Shown: positions 28,098 to 37,689, counted from the first letter of the stretch. The stretch: 64,000 nt of DNA from Mycobacteroides chelonae (GCA_014204435.1 JACHLF010000005.1:124001-188000); one strand, 5' to 3'. The notes: a model not told the origin generated them from the letters alone. A program made the numbers and translations.

Positions 28098-28706
28098 ATG
28101 GAAACCTGGCTGGTTATCGTCATCACCGTTGCCGTTCTGGCAGCAGCGGGCGCCCTTGCGGGCTTGGTCCTGCTGGCGATTCTGGCCGCGGGCGGCATCT
28201 CGGCGGCGCGATTCAACCTCACCCCGGTGGCCGCCGACCAACTGCGCGAGTACCTGGACTCCGAGGCCTCCTTCGCGCTCTCGGTGCAGCGAGACTTCTT
28301 CAACCCTCCCGAGCAGGTGTTCAAGGCACTTCTGGACGAGCGATTCATGAGCTGGACCCCCTTCACCAAGGGCGTGGACTACGCCGGTACCGCCCTGCGC
28401 GATGTGGGGACCAAGCGCGCGCTGATCAATACCTTCGTCGTGCTGGCCGAGCAGATCGTCGTCAACGAGCCCGGGTACGCGCTGGGTGTCACCGCCACCG
28501 CATGTTCTGTTCCGCTGGTGCTCGACTCGGCCGCAGAGGTCTTCGAAGTGGCTGACAACGGAACCGGCGGCACGCGGCTCACCTGGCATGTGGGGGGCAC
28601 CCTCAAGTGGGTGGGCTGGCTCCCGCTGCGTCTGGGTGCACCCCTCGTGCGTCCCATCGCCAAATGGCAGCTCGGCAAGCTCCGTTCGATCATCGGGCAC
28701 CGCTGA
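28098..28706 (+). CDS. Membrane-anchored SRPBCC (polyketide cyclase-like) protein
   Basis: A 202-residue protein with one N-terminal hydrophobic helix (WLVIVITVAVLAAAGALAGLVLLAILAAGG) followed by a soluble START-like domain: SVQRDFFNPPEQVFKALLDERFMSWTPF, VGTKRALIN, VVLAEQIVVNEPGYALGV and GGTRLTWHVGGTLKW. SRPBCC folds bind hydrophobic ligands. It lies 13 bp behind sdhB and may be the last gene of that operon, though its own promoter cannot be excluded. Ligand unknown. Confidence 0.75.
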   Translation: METWLVIVITVAVLAAAGALAGLVLLAILAAGGISAARFNLTPVAADQLREYLDSEASFALSVQRDFFNPPEQVFKALLDERFMSWTPFTKGVDYAGTALRDVGTKRALINTFVVLAEQIVVNEPGYALGVTATACSVPLVLDSAAEVFEVADNGTGGTRLTWHVGGTLKWVGWLPLRLGAPLVRPIAKWQLGKLRSIIGHR

Positions 28707-28780
28707 ACTCCAAGTAGTCGGCCAGGACTTTGTGACTGGTTGCCAATGCCCATTACCGGCAATGCGGGCAGCATCGGAAT

Positions 28781-28936
28781 ATGGGTGACACCGTGAGCGT
28801 CGCGGATATCCGTACCGCGATCAAAGAACTCTCGTTACGTGCCGATCTCGCCGAGCGCGAAGGCCGCGACGACGATGCACGGCTGATTCGCGATCGCGTC
28901 CGTGGGTACCAAGAAGAACTCTCCAAGCGCCCCTAG
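28781..28936 (+). CDS. Small conserved-looking protein, 51 residues
   Basis: A short frame from ATG 28781 encodes VADIRTAIKELSLRADLAER and DDDARLIRDRVRGYQEELSKRP, a charged helical peptide with regular GC-rich third positions, consistent with translation. A GTG at 28793 is an alternative start. Not recognised. It lies alone between the SRPBCC gene and the ArsR regulator. Confidence 0.5.
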   Translation: MGDTVSVADIRTAIKELSLRADLAEREGRDDDARLIRDRVRGYQEELSKRP

Positions 28937-28980
28937 GCTGCCCCGTCCCAGGACGCGGTTGTGCAGGTCTCCTATATGTG

Positions 28981-29002
28981 ATTGCATCTATATAGATGCA
29001 AT
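28981..29002. promoter_or_regulatory. Perfect 22-bp palindrome, ArsR operator
   Basis: ATTGCATCTA followed by its exact reverse complement with a central TA. It ends 14 bp before the ArsR start codon and is AT-rich for this genome, with TATA at its centre; ArsR repressors typically bind such 12-2-12 type repeats over their own promoter. Confidence 0.75.
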
Positions 29003-29016
29003 GCGATACTCAAAGC

Positions 29017-29283
29017 ATGGACGCCTTCGAAGCGGTGGCCGAACCCAACCGACGGATCCTGCTCGATGCGCTGGCGGGTGGCGAATGGACCGCCGGGGAC
29101 ATGGTCGCGACACTGCCCGGCCTGACACAACCCACCGTCTCGCGGCATCTGCGCGTATTGCGTGAGGTGGGGATGGTCGACGTCAGGGCGGACGCACAAC
29201 GGCGGATTTACGCGCTGCGAGCGAGCGGTCTGATCGCAATCGATCAGTGGATCGATCCGTACCGGCACTTCTGGAACGGGTGA
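29017..29283 (+). CDS. ArsR-family transcriptional regulator
   Basis: An 88-residue winged-helix protein: MDAFEAVAEPNRRILLDALAGGEWTAGDMVATL, then LTQPTVSRHLRVLREVGMVDVRADAQRRIYAL as recognition helix and wing. No metal-binding cysteine pair (ELCVCD-type) is present, so it belongs to the non-metal branch often paired with SRPBCC/AHSA1 proteins; the SRPBCC gene at 28098 is close but not in the same operon. The ATG at 29017 is favoured over the upstream frame because the palindrome lies before it. Confidence 0.82.
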   Translation: MDAFEAVAEPNRRILLDALAGGEWTAGDMVATLPGLTQPTVSRHLRVLREVGMVDVRADAQRRIYALRASGLIAIDQWIDPYRHFWNG

Positions 29284-29291
29284 GCCCGGCC

Positions 29292-29480
29292 TCAACCAGC
29301 CGCGGGACAGGCGAGGCGAATCTCGATTCCGTCCGCCGACACCGTCTGACCCGGCCGTGACGTCACCTCGACCCCGATTTCCCGGCCGGTCTTTTTGTCG
29401 ATCAACGCCAACGGTTTACGGCCGTCCTGCAGATACTCGTCCCCCCACTTGAGCAGGGCCAGCAGCACGGGAAGCCCCCG
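29292..29480 (-). pseudogene. C-terminal remnant of an HxlR-family regulator
   Basis: A minus-strand frame ending in TGA at 29292 reads LPVLLALLKWGDEYLQDGRKPL and LIDKKTGREIGVEVTSRPG, resembling the C-terminal part of winged-helix HxlR regulators (LLALLxWGDRYL). The DNA-binding part is missing and no start is visible. Confidence 0.5.
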
Positions 29481-29545
29481 ATGAACTCGGCGGCAGAACT
29501 GGAATGGGCCCGGACCAATCGGTCAGGCCCGAACGCCGTATCGGT

Positions 29546-30043
<498 letters not shown>

Positions 30044-30062
30044 TCACCTCTAGTCTTGCTTC

Positions 30063-30860
30063 ATGACGTCACATGTGACCCTACGCGTCGACGGACAGGT
30101 AGCTCGCGTCACCTTGTCTCGGCCCGAGAAGCTCAACGGACTCACCATCGACATGCTGGGCGGGCTGACCGCCGCCGCCCGCCATATTGCCTCGGACACC
30201 TCGATCCGCGTGGTGGTGTTGTCCGGTGAGGGGGACGCATTTTCTACTGGACTGGATTTCGCGGCCGCCGGTAAGGACCCGGCGCGCGTCGTCGCGAACT
30301 TCATCCCGCTCCCATGGCTGGGCACCAATGGTTTTCAGGAGGCGTGTTGGGCGTGGCGCCGGCTGCGCATCCCAGTGATCGCCGTCATCTACGGCCGTTG
30401 CTACGGCGGCGGGTTGCAGCTGGCGCTGGCCGCGGACTTCCGATTCACCACGCCCGACGCGGAGTTCTCGATTCTGGAAGCCAAGTGGGGTCTGATCCCC
30501 GACATGTCCGGAAGCGTCACCCTGAGTCAATTGATCGGAATCGATACCGCCAAGCGGCTCACCATGACCGGTGAGATGTTCGACGGCTTCTACGCCAAGG
30601 AGATCGGGCTGGTCACCCAGGTGAGCGCCGATCCCGAGGCCGACGCTTCCGAACTCATCGACCAGATCCTCATCCGATCTCCCGATTCGGTGGCCGCCAC
30701 CAAGACCCTGTTCGACAGGGCATGGTCGATGGTGCCGCGCCGCGCCTTCGGCCTGGAGCGTCGTCTCCAGCTGCGGCTCATGCGCGGAGCCAACTTCGCG
30801 ATCGCGCGCAAGGCGGGCATCGAGAAGACCGAACCCCAGTTCAAAGCCCGCAGCATCTAG
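30063..30860 (+). CDS. echA: Enoyl-CoA hydratase/isomerase (crotonase family)
   Basis: A 265-residue crotonase: VARVTLSRPEKLNGLTIDMLGGL at the N-terminus, GEGDAFSTGLDF for the first oxyanion-hole region, YGRCYGGGLQLALAADFRF for the second, and EAKWGLIPDMSGS with aspartate where hydratases have glutamate. The catalytic pair is therefore closer to isomerase or broad crotonases, and the reaction is uncertain. Monocistronic; the end (KTEPQFKARSI) is usual. Confidence 0.85.
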   Translation: MTSHVTLRVDGQVARVTLSRPEKLNGLTIDMLGGLTAAARHIASDTSIRVVVLSGEGDAFSTGLDFAAAGKDPARVVANFIPLPWLGTNGFQEACWAWRRLRIPVIAVIYGRCYGGGLQLALAADFRFTTPDAEFSILEAKWGLIPDMSGSVTLSQLIGIDTAKRLTMTGEMFDGFYAKEIGLVTQVSADPEADASELIDQILIRSPDSVAATKTLFDRAWSMVPRRAFGLERRLQLRLMRGANFAIARKAGIEKTEPQFKARSI

Positions 30861-30865
30861 CGCGG

Positions 30866-30946
30866 GTGAGCGACAAGAGCGCCAGACGGCAGGTGCTGGC
30901 GGGCATCGCCTTACTACTGACCACCGCCGGTGTCTTCCTGCCCTGA
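30866..30946 (+). other. Possible 26-residue membrane peptide or decayed gene
   Basis: GTG at 30866 opens VSDKSARRQVLAGIALLLTTAGVFLP, a basic start plus one hydrophobic helix, then TGA. Past the stop a shifted frame continues to a TGA near 31101 with weak protein-like character. It may be the anchor end of a lost membrane protein. The rest of 30947-31115 shows no gene. Confidence 0.25.
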
Positions 30947-31115
30947 CCTATTACGCGGTTGTCCGAGGATGCCTCGTTTACATCACGACGCACGGTGATG
31001 ACCCTCGACCGGCCGAAGGTGTCTTGGACGTCACCGTCAATAAAGTGCGCAGCGAGGGCACAGCCCGCCAGGGAATTGCCAACGGTTCACACACGAAGTG
31101 ATCTTGTTTCGCTCG

Positions 31116-31427
31116 CTAGGCCGCGGGTACGCAGTCGCGAAGCTCCGGCGCCATGCCGTACGGCCCCCACATCTGCCGTTCCGCATCGTGACGTGCCTCG
31201 CCCTCGTTACTTCCGCGACCGATCACCGTGCCCGCCCACTGCTTCATCCCGAAACCCATACCCGGCATGCTGCCTGGTCCAAACCCTGGGGGGCCGAAGT
31301 TGTTATTGGTATACACCTGGCACTGAACCGCAACCGGACCGTCTCCAGGAATGGCCGACGCCATGGGCGCAGCGAATATGGATGCCGCCAAACCGAACCC
31401 CACCGCCACCGAACAGATCGTTCGCAT
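31116..31427 (-). CDS. Small secreted protein of unknown function
   Basis: A 103-residue protein with a clear signal peptide (RTICSVAVGFGLAASIFAAPMASA). The mature part has FGPPGFGPGSMPGMGFG, rich in glycine and methionine, and RHDAERQMWGPYGMAPELRDCVPAA with two cysteines overall (QCQVY and DCVPAA) that could form a disulfide. Such short exported proteins are common in mycobacteria; I do not assign a family. Confidence 0.7.
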   Translation of the reverse strand: MRTICSVAVGFGLAASIFAAPMASAIPGDGPVAVQCQVYTNNNFGPPGFGPGSMPGMGFGMKQWAGTVIGRGSNEGEARHDAERQMWGPYGMAPELRDCVPAA

Positions 31428-31684
31428 GGTTCTCCTCCTCAGTATGTGGCTCTAGTTTGCCACAGTCCGCGCATTACCCGCACTACTGATTCGCGGAGCA
31501 GAACCGAAGGATCGCTAGCCCCCCGAAGTGCCCGTGCATGGCGGGCATACGAGGTTCCTCTCATGGGCTGTGAGCTGGCACGCACAAGCCAACGCCACCG
31601 GTTTGACATCACTCACTCAAATGCGGAAAAACCACCCCTGAACTGCGATATCGAATTGTGATCACAACCACAAAGCTAGGACTT

Positions 31685-31733
31685 TTGTCACACGTTACTC
31701 GGCGGTATAGTTTATTTGTTACCGGTGGGTAAC
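31685..31733 (+). promoter_or_regulatory. fadE5 promoter with TTAC-N6-GTAA operator
   Basis: TTGTCA (31685-31690) and TATAGT (31706-31711), 15 bp apart, form a candidate promoter. Just downstream GTTACC-N4-GGTAAC (31718-31733) is an inverted repeat whose core TTAC-N6-GTAA equals those at 39613 and 43443. A further palindrome TTGTGATCACAA lies at 31656-31667. The layout suggests a repressor at the transcription start. The remaining 31428-31655 stretch shows no gene. Confidence 0.6.
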
Positions 31734-31788
31734 TTAATCAGAAGTAAGAACCCAACCGAATATCAGAACAGCCCCCAAAGAAAAGGCA

Positions 31789-33633
31789 ATGACGCACATG
31801 GGCCACTACAAGTCGAACGTCCGCGACCTGGAGTTCAACCTCTTCGAGCTCTTCAACATCCAACAGGTATTCGGCGGCGAGGAATTCCCCGAGCTGGACG
31901 AAGACACCGCTCGTACCTTCCTTGCCGAGATGCGCACCCTCGCCGAGGGCCCGCTGGCTGACTCGTTCGCCGAGGGCGACCGCAACCCGCCGGTCTTCGA
32001 CCCGGAGACCCACTCGGTGGCCATCCCCGAGGCTTTCAAGAAGTCGGTCAAGGCCATCACCGAGGCCGGCTGGGATCGCGTCGGTCTGCAGGAGGAGCTC
32101 GGCGGCACCCCTGTTCCGCGCGCGCTGTCCTGGGCCATCCAGGAGATGATCCTGGGCGCCAACCCTGCCGTCTGGATGTACAGCGGCGGTGCCGGTTTCG
32201 CTCAGATCTTCTACAACGTGGCCACTGATGAGCAGAAGAAGTGGGCCGAGTTCGTCGCCGAGCGCGGCTGGGGCGCCACCATGGTGCTCACCGAGCCCGA
32301 CGCCGGTTCCGATGTGGGTGCCGGACGCACCAAGGCCGTCAAGCAGGACGACGGCTCCTGGCACATTGACGGCGTGAAGCGCTTCATCACGTCGGCCGAC
32401 TCGGACGACATGTTCGAAAACATCATGCATCTGGTGCTGGCCCGCCCCGAGGGCGCCGGCCCGGGCACCAAGGGTCTGTCGCTGTTCTTCGTGCCCAAGT
32501 TCATCCCCAACTTCGAAACCGGCGAGCCGGGCGAGCGCAACGGCGTCTTCGTCACCAACGTCGAGCACAAGATGGGCCTGAAGGTTTCGGCCACCTGTGA
32601 GCTGAGCCTGGGACAGCACGGCGTTCCCGCCAAGGGCTGGCTTGTCGGCGAGGTGCACAATGGCATCGCGCAGATGTTCGACGTGATCGAGCAGGCCCGC
32701 ATGATGGTGGGCACCAAGGCTATCGCCACCCTGTCGACCGGCTACCTGAACGCGCTGGAGTACGCCAAGACCCGCGTGCAGGGTGCGGACATGACCCAGC
32801 TGACCGATAAGACCGCTCCGCGCGTCACCATCACGCACCACCCGGACGTGCGCCGCTCGCTGATGACCCAGAAGGCATACGCCGAGGGCCTGCGCGCGCT
32901 GTACCTCTACGCCACCACCTTCCAGGACGCCGTTGCCGCCAAGACCATCAACGGCGTCGAGGCCGAGGATGCGGTCAAGCTCAACGACCTGCTGCTGCCG
33001 GTCATCAAGGGTGTGGGCTCCGAGCGCGCCTACGAGAAGCTGACCGAGAGCCTGCAGACCTTCGGTGGTTCCGGCTTCCTGCAGGACTACCCGATCGAGC
33101 AGTACATCCGCGACGCCAAGATCGACTCGCTGTACGAGGGCACCACCGCCATCCAGGCCCAGGACTTCTTCTTCCGGAAGATCGTCAAGGACCAGGGCAA
33201 GTCGCTGGCCTACATCTCCGGCCAGATCGAAGAGTTCGTCAAGAGCGAGACCGGCAACGGTCGACTAAAGGCCGAGCGTGCTCTGCTCGCAACGGCTTTG
33301 GAGGACGTACAGGGCATGGCGGCGACCATGACCACCAACCTGATGGCCGCCCAGCAGGAGATCACCCAGGTCTACAAGGTGGGCACGGCCTCCGTGCGGT
33401 TCTTGATGAGCGTCGGCGACTTGCTGATCGGCTGGCTGCTGCAGCGTCAGGCCGCCGTGGCCATCGAGGCCCTGGACGCCGGTGCCACCGGTGCCGACAA
33501 GTCCTTCTACGAGGGCAAGATCGCGGCTGCCTCGTTCTTCGCCAAGAACATGCTGCCGCAGCTGACCTCGACGCGGGCCATCCTGGATAACGTCGACAAC
33601 GACATCATGGAGCTGGACGAAGCCGCCTTCTGA
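31789..33633 (+). CDS. fadE5: Acyl-CoA dehydrogenase FadE5
   Basis: A 614-residue acyl-CoA dehydrogenase of the long AcdA/FadE5 class, nearly collinear with M. tuberculosis Rv0244c: GHYKSNVRD at the start, [37 protein letters not shown] for flavin and substrate binding, [35 protein letters not shown] and [12 protein letters not shown] with the catalytic-region glutamate, ending IMELDEAAF. It makes 2-enoyl-CoA from a broad range of acyl-CoAs. The ATG at 31789 or 31798 may be used. Monocistronic, closed by a strong terminator. Confidence 0.95.
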   Translation: MTHMGHYKSNVRDLEFNLFELFNIQQVFGGEEFPELDEDTARTFLAEMRTLAEGPLADSFAEGDRNPPVFDPETHSVAIPEAFKKSVKAITEAGWDRVGLQEELGGTPVPRALSWAIQEMILGANPAVWMYSGGAGFAQIFYNVATDEQKKWAEFVAERGWGATMVLTEPDAGSDVGAGRTKAVKQDDGSWHIDGVKRFITSADSDDMFENIMHLVLARPEGAGPGTKGLSLFFVPKFIPNFETGEPGERNGVFVTNVEHKMGLKVSATCELSLGQHGVPAKGWLVGEVHNGIAQMFDVIEQARMMVGTKAIATLSTGYLNALEYAKTRVQGADMTQLTDKTAPRVTITHHPDVRRSLMTQKAYAEGLRALYLYATTFQDAVAAKTINGVEAEDAVKLNDLLLPVIKGVGSERAYEKLTESLQTFGGSGFLQDYPIEQYIRDAKIDSLYEGTTAIQAQDFFFRKIVKDQGKSLAYISGQIEEFVKSETGNGRLKAERALLATALEDVQGMAATMTTNLMAAQQEITQVYKVGTASVRFLMSVGDLLIGWLLQRQAAVAIEALDAGATGADKSFYEGKIAAASFFAKNMLPQLTSTRAILDNVDNDIMELDEAAF

Positions 33634-33642
33634 TTCGTTGAT

Positions 33643-33684
33643 CACGAAGCCCCCGTTCTCCCGCTAGGAGACGGGGGCTTCGTG
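33643..33684 (+). terminator. Intrinsic terminator of fadE5
   Basis: CACGAAGCCCCCGTTCTCC pairs with GGAGACGGGGGCTTCGTG across a short loop, an almost perfect 18-19-bp stem 10 bp after the fadE5 stop; no U-tract, as is common in mycobacteria. Confidence 0.85.
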
Positions 33685-33730
33685 CATTCCGGGGTACCGC
33701 CGTCCTCAGACGGCACATAGGGTTGCCCGT

Positions 33731-34684
33731 ATGCCTCGCTACTACCGCGACCAACAAGCCTGGAAAGACCTCCAGATGTTCCTGCCCGAACGACTGCGTC
33801 TCGACGAGTCCTCGGCGCCACAGGAGGAGTTCTGGGAGTGGCGCGGCAACCAGGTACACCTAGACCGCTACGCCGATCCCGCGGCGCCGGTGAAGGTGGT
33901 GCTGCTGCACGGCGTCGGCACCAATGGCCGCCAGATGTCGCTCATCCTCGGTGCTCCGTTGGCGCGCAGGGGCTTTGAGACCATCGCTATCGACAACCTG
34001 GGCTACGGCCTGACCGACGTGGAACCGGGCACGGTGCCGGGGTACGGCGACTGGGTAGATCTGGTGGTCGATTACCTGGAGTATGAACGGCGCCGCGACG
34101 TGCGCCCCATCGTGCTGTACGGGCTCAGCGCCGGCGGCATGCTGGCCTATCACGTGGCCGCGAAGGCGCCGCGCGACACGGTGCGCGGCATCATCGGTAT
34201 GACGTTCCTGGACCAACGGGTGCGTGAGGTGGCCGACGGTACCGCCCATGATCTGCTGACCGCGCGAGTGGGCGTGCCCTTTTTGCGGCTTGTGGCCAAG
34301 ACCCCCGCTCGGCGGGTCCGCTACCCCATGTGGCTGGCCGCGAAGATGAGCACACTGGCCAACAGCCGGACGGCCATGAAGGTCTTCATGAAGGACCGCA
34401 CCTCCGCCGCCAACTGGGTCAGCGTGAAGTTCCTGGCCGACTACATGACCTACGCCCCCGCCATCGAGCCCGCTGATTTCGATGTGTGTCCGATCATCCT
34501 CACCCAGCCCGAAGAGGACCGGTGGACCCCGTACGAGTTCAGCAAGCCGGTGCTCGATCCCATCACGCAAGTTCCGGTGACGGTGGTGCCACTGGAGGGT
34601 GCGGGGCATTACCCCCTGGAGGATCCCGGACTGCAACAGCTGGAAGAATCGGCCGTCGGGTTCATCCGGGCCGTCACCGGCTGA
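33731..34684 (+). CDS. Alpha/beta hydrolase
   Basis: A 317-residue hydrolase: VVLLHGVGTNGRQ supplies the oxyanion region, VLYGLSAGGMLAYHVA holds the nucleophile serine, EEDRWTPYEF the likely acid and EGAGHYPLEDP the histidine. A cap domain of ~100 residues lies between 150 and 250. Substrate unknown; neighbouring lipid genes make an ester plausible. It has its own start 46 bp behind the fadE5 terminator. Confidence 0.8.
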   Translation: MPRYYRDQQAWKDLQMFLPERLRLDESSAPQEEFWEWRGNQVHLDRYADPAAPVKVVLLHGVGTNGRQMSLILGAPLARRGFETIAIDNLGYGLTDVEPGTVPGYGDWVDLVVDYLEYERRRDVRPIVLYGLSAGGMLAYHVAAKAPRDTVRGIIGMTFLDQRVREVADGTAHDLLTARVGVPFLRLVAKTPARRVRYPMWLAAKMSTLANSRTAMKVFMKDRTSAANWVSVKFLADYMTYAPAIEPADFDVCPIILTQPEEDRWTPYEFSKPVLDPITQVPVTVVPLEGAGHYPLEDPGLQQLEESAVGFIRAVTG

Positions 34685-34716
34685 CGTCTACGGGCACCTT
34701 CGGGCAAACTTGATGG

Positions 34717-35400
34717 ATGACCGAAGCCCGACGTGCCGTACTGGTTCTTTCACTGGTCGCAACCAGCGTGCTGACCTTGCTGCTCGGCGTCACCGACCCG
34801 GCCGCCCCCATGTTCTATCCGACGCGCTTCCTCATTTGGAATCTGTTCCTGGCGTGGCTGCCAGTCTTCGCCGCACTGGCCTTTTCGGCAGTCCGGCACA
34901 AAATCTGGCTGATTCCGATCGGGCTGGCGTGGCTCGCCTTCTTGCCCAACGCGCCGTACCTCGTCACCGACCTGGTGCACCTGATCGACGGCATCGCGTT
35001 CTGGCGTCATGTCCTGCAGTACGGTGTGGCGGCCTGGACTGGCGTCATCCTCGGGGTCGTGTCACTGCGGTTGGTGCACAGGAGAATTCAGCGTGACTTC
35101 GGCGTCGTCACCGGGTGGATAGTCGTCGTCGTCTCGGTAGGCCTGTGCGCCGTGGGTGTGGTGATCGGACGCTTCCAGCGCTGGAACTCGTGGGACCTGA
35201 TCCACCGCCCCGGCGCCGTCGCGGCCAGCACCCTGGAGTGGGTCAGCTCCCCGTTCGCGTTTGTCGCACATACCGGAGTGGCAGTCGCCGTCGCCGCGTT
35301 CTTCGGGCTCGCATATCTGACCATCTGGTCCCTGTCCCCACCCGACACAAGCGCCGAGAAGACATCCACGCGGGGAAATCTCGCGACAACACCCACATAG
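34717..35400 (+). CDS. DUF1361 membrane protein
   Basis: A 227-residue protein with about six hydrophobic segments and the DUF1361 pattern FLIWNLFLAWLPVFAALAF, WLAFLPNAPYLVTDLVHL and RFQRWNSWDLIHRPG. Function unknown. Its last codons and TAG stop lie within the repeated sequence CCCACATAGATGTCATC, so the natural C-terminus may have been altered by that element. Confidence 0.8.
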   Translation: MTEARRAVLVLSLVATSVLTLLLGVTDPAAPMFYPTRFLIWNLFLAWLPVFAALAFSAVRHKIWLIPIGLAWLAFLPNAPYLVTDLVHLIDGIAFWRHVLQYGVAAWTGVILGVVSLRLVHRRIQRDFGVVTGWIVVVVSVGLCAVGVVIGRFQRWNSWDLIHRPGAVAASTLEWVSSPFAFVAHTGVAVAVAAFFGLAYLTIWSLSPPDTSAEKTSTRGNLATTPT

Positions 35401-35408
35401 ATGTCATC
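35392..35408. repeat. Second copy of the CCCACATAGATGTCATC repeat
   Basis: Identical over 17 nt to 16503-16519. Here it is framed by direct repeats TCGCGACA at 35381-35388 and 35407-35414 rather than by the long palindrome arms. Confidence 0.55.
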
Positions 35409-35417
35409 GCGACAGCG

Positions 35418-35807
35418 TCAGAGGAGCGTTAGATGCACGACGCGGTCGGCCAGCTCGGCCACCGGACGGCGCCCGTCCAGTCCCACGGAAGCGCTGTCGT
35501 GTAGCAGCGGTTCGCCAGTTCACGCGCGCGATCGCCACATCCAGCGGCACGCTGAGCAGCACCACGTGGCCGAATCGGTCGTAGAAATCCACCGGGTTGT
35601 CCGCTGTGCCGGACACGATAACATCGGGATGCTGGTCGAGCAGAGTCGTCATCCGCGTCGCGTCCCAACTCCCAGGGTCCAGGGTCCAGGGTCCAGGGTC
35701 CAGCCGTCATAGTCGGTGTCCACGGCGTGAAAGCCACGACGTGTCAGCGCGTGGAGCAGCGCGGCCTTCCCGGTTCCCGACATGCCCGTCACCAACACGC
35801 TCTCCAT
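35418..35807 (-). pseudogene. AAA-type P-loop kinase/ATPase pseudogene with heptanucleotide repeat
   Basis: From ATG 35807 the frame reads SVLVTGMSGTGKAALLHAL, a Walker A motif with alanine after the lysine, then RRGFHAVDTDYDGW. A tandem CCAGGGT repeat shifts the frame; the sequence continues in another frame as WDATRMTTLLDQHPDVIVSGTADN and FYDRFGHVVLLSVPLDVAIARV. A second shift with an internal deletion precedes the tail EPLLHDS, LDGRRPVAELADRVVHL. With two or five repeat units the first shift would be cured, but the downstream deletion would remain. The family is small P-loop proteins of unknown substrate. Confidence 0.7.
35672..35703. repeat. Heptanucleotide tandem repeat (CCAGGGT)4.6
   Basis: Four full units at 35672-35699 followed by CCAG. 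Seven is not a multiple of three, so each gain or loss of a unit changes the reading frame of the overlapping ATPase remnant. Confidence 0.85.
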
Positions 35808-35845
35808 GCCTCGACGTTACCGGCGCGTGGGTGCACAGTGGACGC

Positions 35846-37339
35846 ATGAGCGTTGCACCCCAACGGATCATCGCGGGCTTGATCGCCGCAGCTGCCGCAC
35901 TCGCGGCCGGGCAACTGGCTGCCGCCGCCATCGCACCGGATTCCGCGCCCTTCTTCGCGGTCGGGAACATGGTCGTCGACCACACGCCGGCCGCCGTGCG
36001 CGCGTGGGTGATCGGGGTCTTCGGCACTTCCGACAAGACGGTGCTGTTCGCATGCTTATCCGCGATCATCGCCCTGCTCGCAGCGGCGGCCGGTCTGCTG
36101 GAACGTGGGCGGCGATACGGCTCGGCCGTCATCGCGGCAGTCGGCGCCTTCGGTGCAATCTGCGCTGCGACCCGCCCCACGGGAGAGTTCACCTGGATCT
36201 GGCCCTCGGTGATCGCGGCCGCGGTGGGAGTGCTCGTGCTGCGCGCGTTGATGGCCCGTGCCGACACCCAGGATGCGCCGCATCGGCGCAGGTTCTTCGG
36301 GGCGGCAGCGATTTTCGCGATCGGATCGGCAGGGGCCTACTGGCTCGGCAGCCGCTGGAGCAAGGGCGCCGTCGTCGCCGAGGAACGCCGGGACGCCGCG
36401 CTGCCCGTACCCGTGGCACCTGCACCTCCTCTACCCGCGGGCATCAACGTCAAGGGCGCGGCGCCGTACATCACCAGTAACGCGGACTTCTACCGAATCG
36501 ACACGGCATTGCGGGTGCCCCAGGTAACCACCGCCGAGTGGCAGCTCAACATTCACGGCATGGTCGACCGTCCGCGCACCCTGACATGGGCAGACCTGAA
36601 CGCCATGGCGGCGACCGAACGCGCCGTCACCCTGACATGCGTCTCCAACGAGATCGGTGGGGACCTCATCGGCAACGCCATGTGGACCGGCTTTCCCATC
36701 AAACCGATTCTGGAATCCGTTGGGGTTCAGGCCGATGCGGACATGCTGATGTCCACGAGCGCCGACGGCTGGACGGCGGGCACTCCCCTCGACGTGCTCA
36801 CCGACGGCCGCGATGCCATTCTCGCCGTCGCGATGAACGGCACACCGCTTCCCGTCGAGCACGGTTACCCCGTCCGCCAGGTGGTGCCCGGACTGTACGG
36901 CTACGTGTCCGCGACCAAGTGGGTTGTCGACTGGGAGATCACGCGATTCGACAAGGCGCAGGCGTACTGGACCGTCCGCGGCTGGTCGGCGCGCGGCCCC
37001 GTCAGAACGGGCTGCCGCATCGACACACCTCGGGTCGGCGATCGACTGGGCACCGGCGTCCATATCGTGGCCGGAACGGCGTGGGCACAGCATCGCGGAA
37101 TCACCAAGGTAGAGGTGCGGGTCGATGACGGTCCGTGGCAGCCGGCGCAGCTTGCCCCGGAATACTCCGTGGACACCTGGCGGCAGTGGTGGTTCGGCTG
37201 GCAGGCAACACCGGGCGAGCACATCATCACCGCACGCGCGACGGACGGCAGCGGCGCGGTGCAAACCGATCAGATCGCATCGCCGGTGCCCGACGGAGCG
37301 ACCGGATACCCGAAGCGCCTCGTGACCGTGGCGTCCTGA
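35846..37339 (+). CDS. Membrane-bound molybdopterin oxidoreductase, sulfite oxidase family
   Basis: A 497-residue protein. The first ~190 residues contain about five hydrophobic helices (IIAGLIAAAAALAAGQLAAA, VLFACLSAIIALLAAAAGLL and others). The rest is an exported-side sulfite-oxidase fold: YRIDTALRVPQVTTAEWQLNIHGMVDRP, LTCVSNEIGGDLIGNAMWTG with the molybdenum-binding cysteine, HGYPVRQVVPGLYGYVSATKWV, and an Ig-like dimerisation domain at the end. Resembles M. tuberculosis Rv0218. Natural substrate unknown; electrons probably go to the membrane chain. Confidence 0.87.
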   Translation: MSVAPQRIIAGLIAAAAALAAGQLAAAAIAPDSAPFFAVGNMVVDHTPAAVRAWVIGVFGTSDKTVLFACLSAIIALLAAAAGLLERGRRYGSAVIAAVGAFGAICAATRPTGEFTWIWPSVIAAAVGVLVLRALMARADTQDAPHRRRFFGAAAIFAIGSAGAYWLGSRWSKGAVVAEERRDAALPVPVAPAPPLPAGINVKGAAPYITSNADFYRIDTALRVPQVTTAEWQLNIHGMVDRPRTLTWADLNAMAATERAVTLTCVSNEIGGDLIGNAMWTGFPIKPILESVGVQADADMLMSTSADGWTAGTPLDVLTDGRDAILAVAMNGTPLPVEHGYPVRQVVPGLYGYVSATKWVVDWEITRFDKAQAYWTVRGWSARGPVRTGCRIDTPRVGDRLGTGVHIVAGTAWAQHRGITKVEVRVDDGPWQPAQLAPEYSVDTWRQWWFGWQATPGEHIITARATDGSGAVQTDQIASPVPDGATGYPKRLVTVAS

Positions 37340-37342
37340 CTA

Positions 37343-37680
37343 ACCGAATTCCCAATACTACGAATATTCTTGCCTTGCTTCATATCTCGATATCCCTGCA
37401 CAATATCATCAAGAGCGTAGGTGCGGGTCGTCATCTCATCGGTCTTGAGCTGGCCGCCTGCGTAAAGACTCAACATGGACGGCACCGCCTCGAACGGGCT
37501 CCAGTTGCCGTAGATCACGCCCTTGACGGTCTTCTGCATCAAGGGCACCCTGCTCAGATCCAGCGACACCTTCTCGAGCTGGAAGGCGCCCATACTGGTC
37601 ATGGCCACTATGCCGCCCTTGCGAATGGATTCGACTGCCTGGCTGAGGTTGTCGGCTTCCATGCGTCCCACCGTGATCAT
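37343..37680 (-). pseudogene. C-terminal remnant of an NDMA-dependent-type alcohol dehydrogenase
   Basis: The frame reads VGRMEADNLSQAVESIRKGGIVAMTSMG, KTVKGVIYGNWSPFEAVPSMLSLYAGGQLKTDEMTTRTYALDDIVQGYRDMKQGKNIRS, the last third of a zinc-type long-chain alcohol dehydrogenase. The zinc and cofactor regions are absent: homology begins abruptly at 37680. The frame runs on past the usual end into the antisense of the preceding gene. Confidence 0.75.
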
Positions 37681-37689
37681 GGTGGAGTC

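Noticed and set aside
31656..31667. TTGTGATCACAA as a CRP site for fadE5
   Set aside because: The half-sites TGTGA and TCACA overlap directly, without the six-base spacing of CRP sites, so the similarity is superficial; kept only as a palindrome note.
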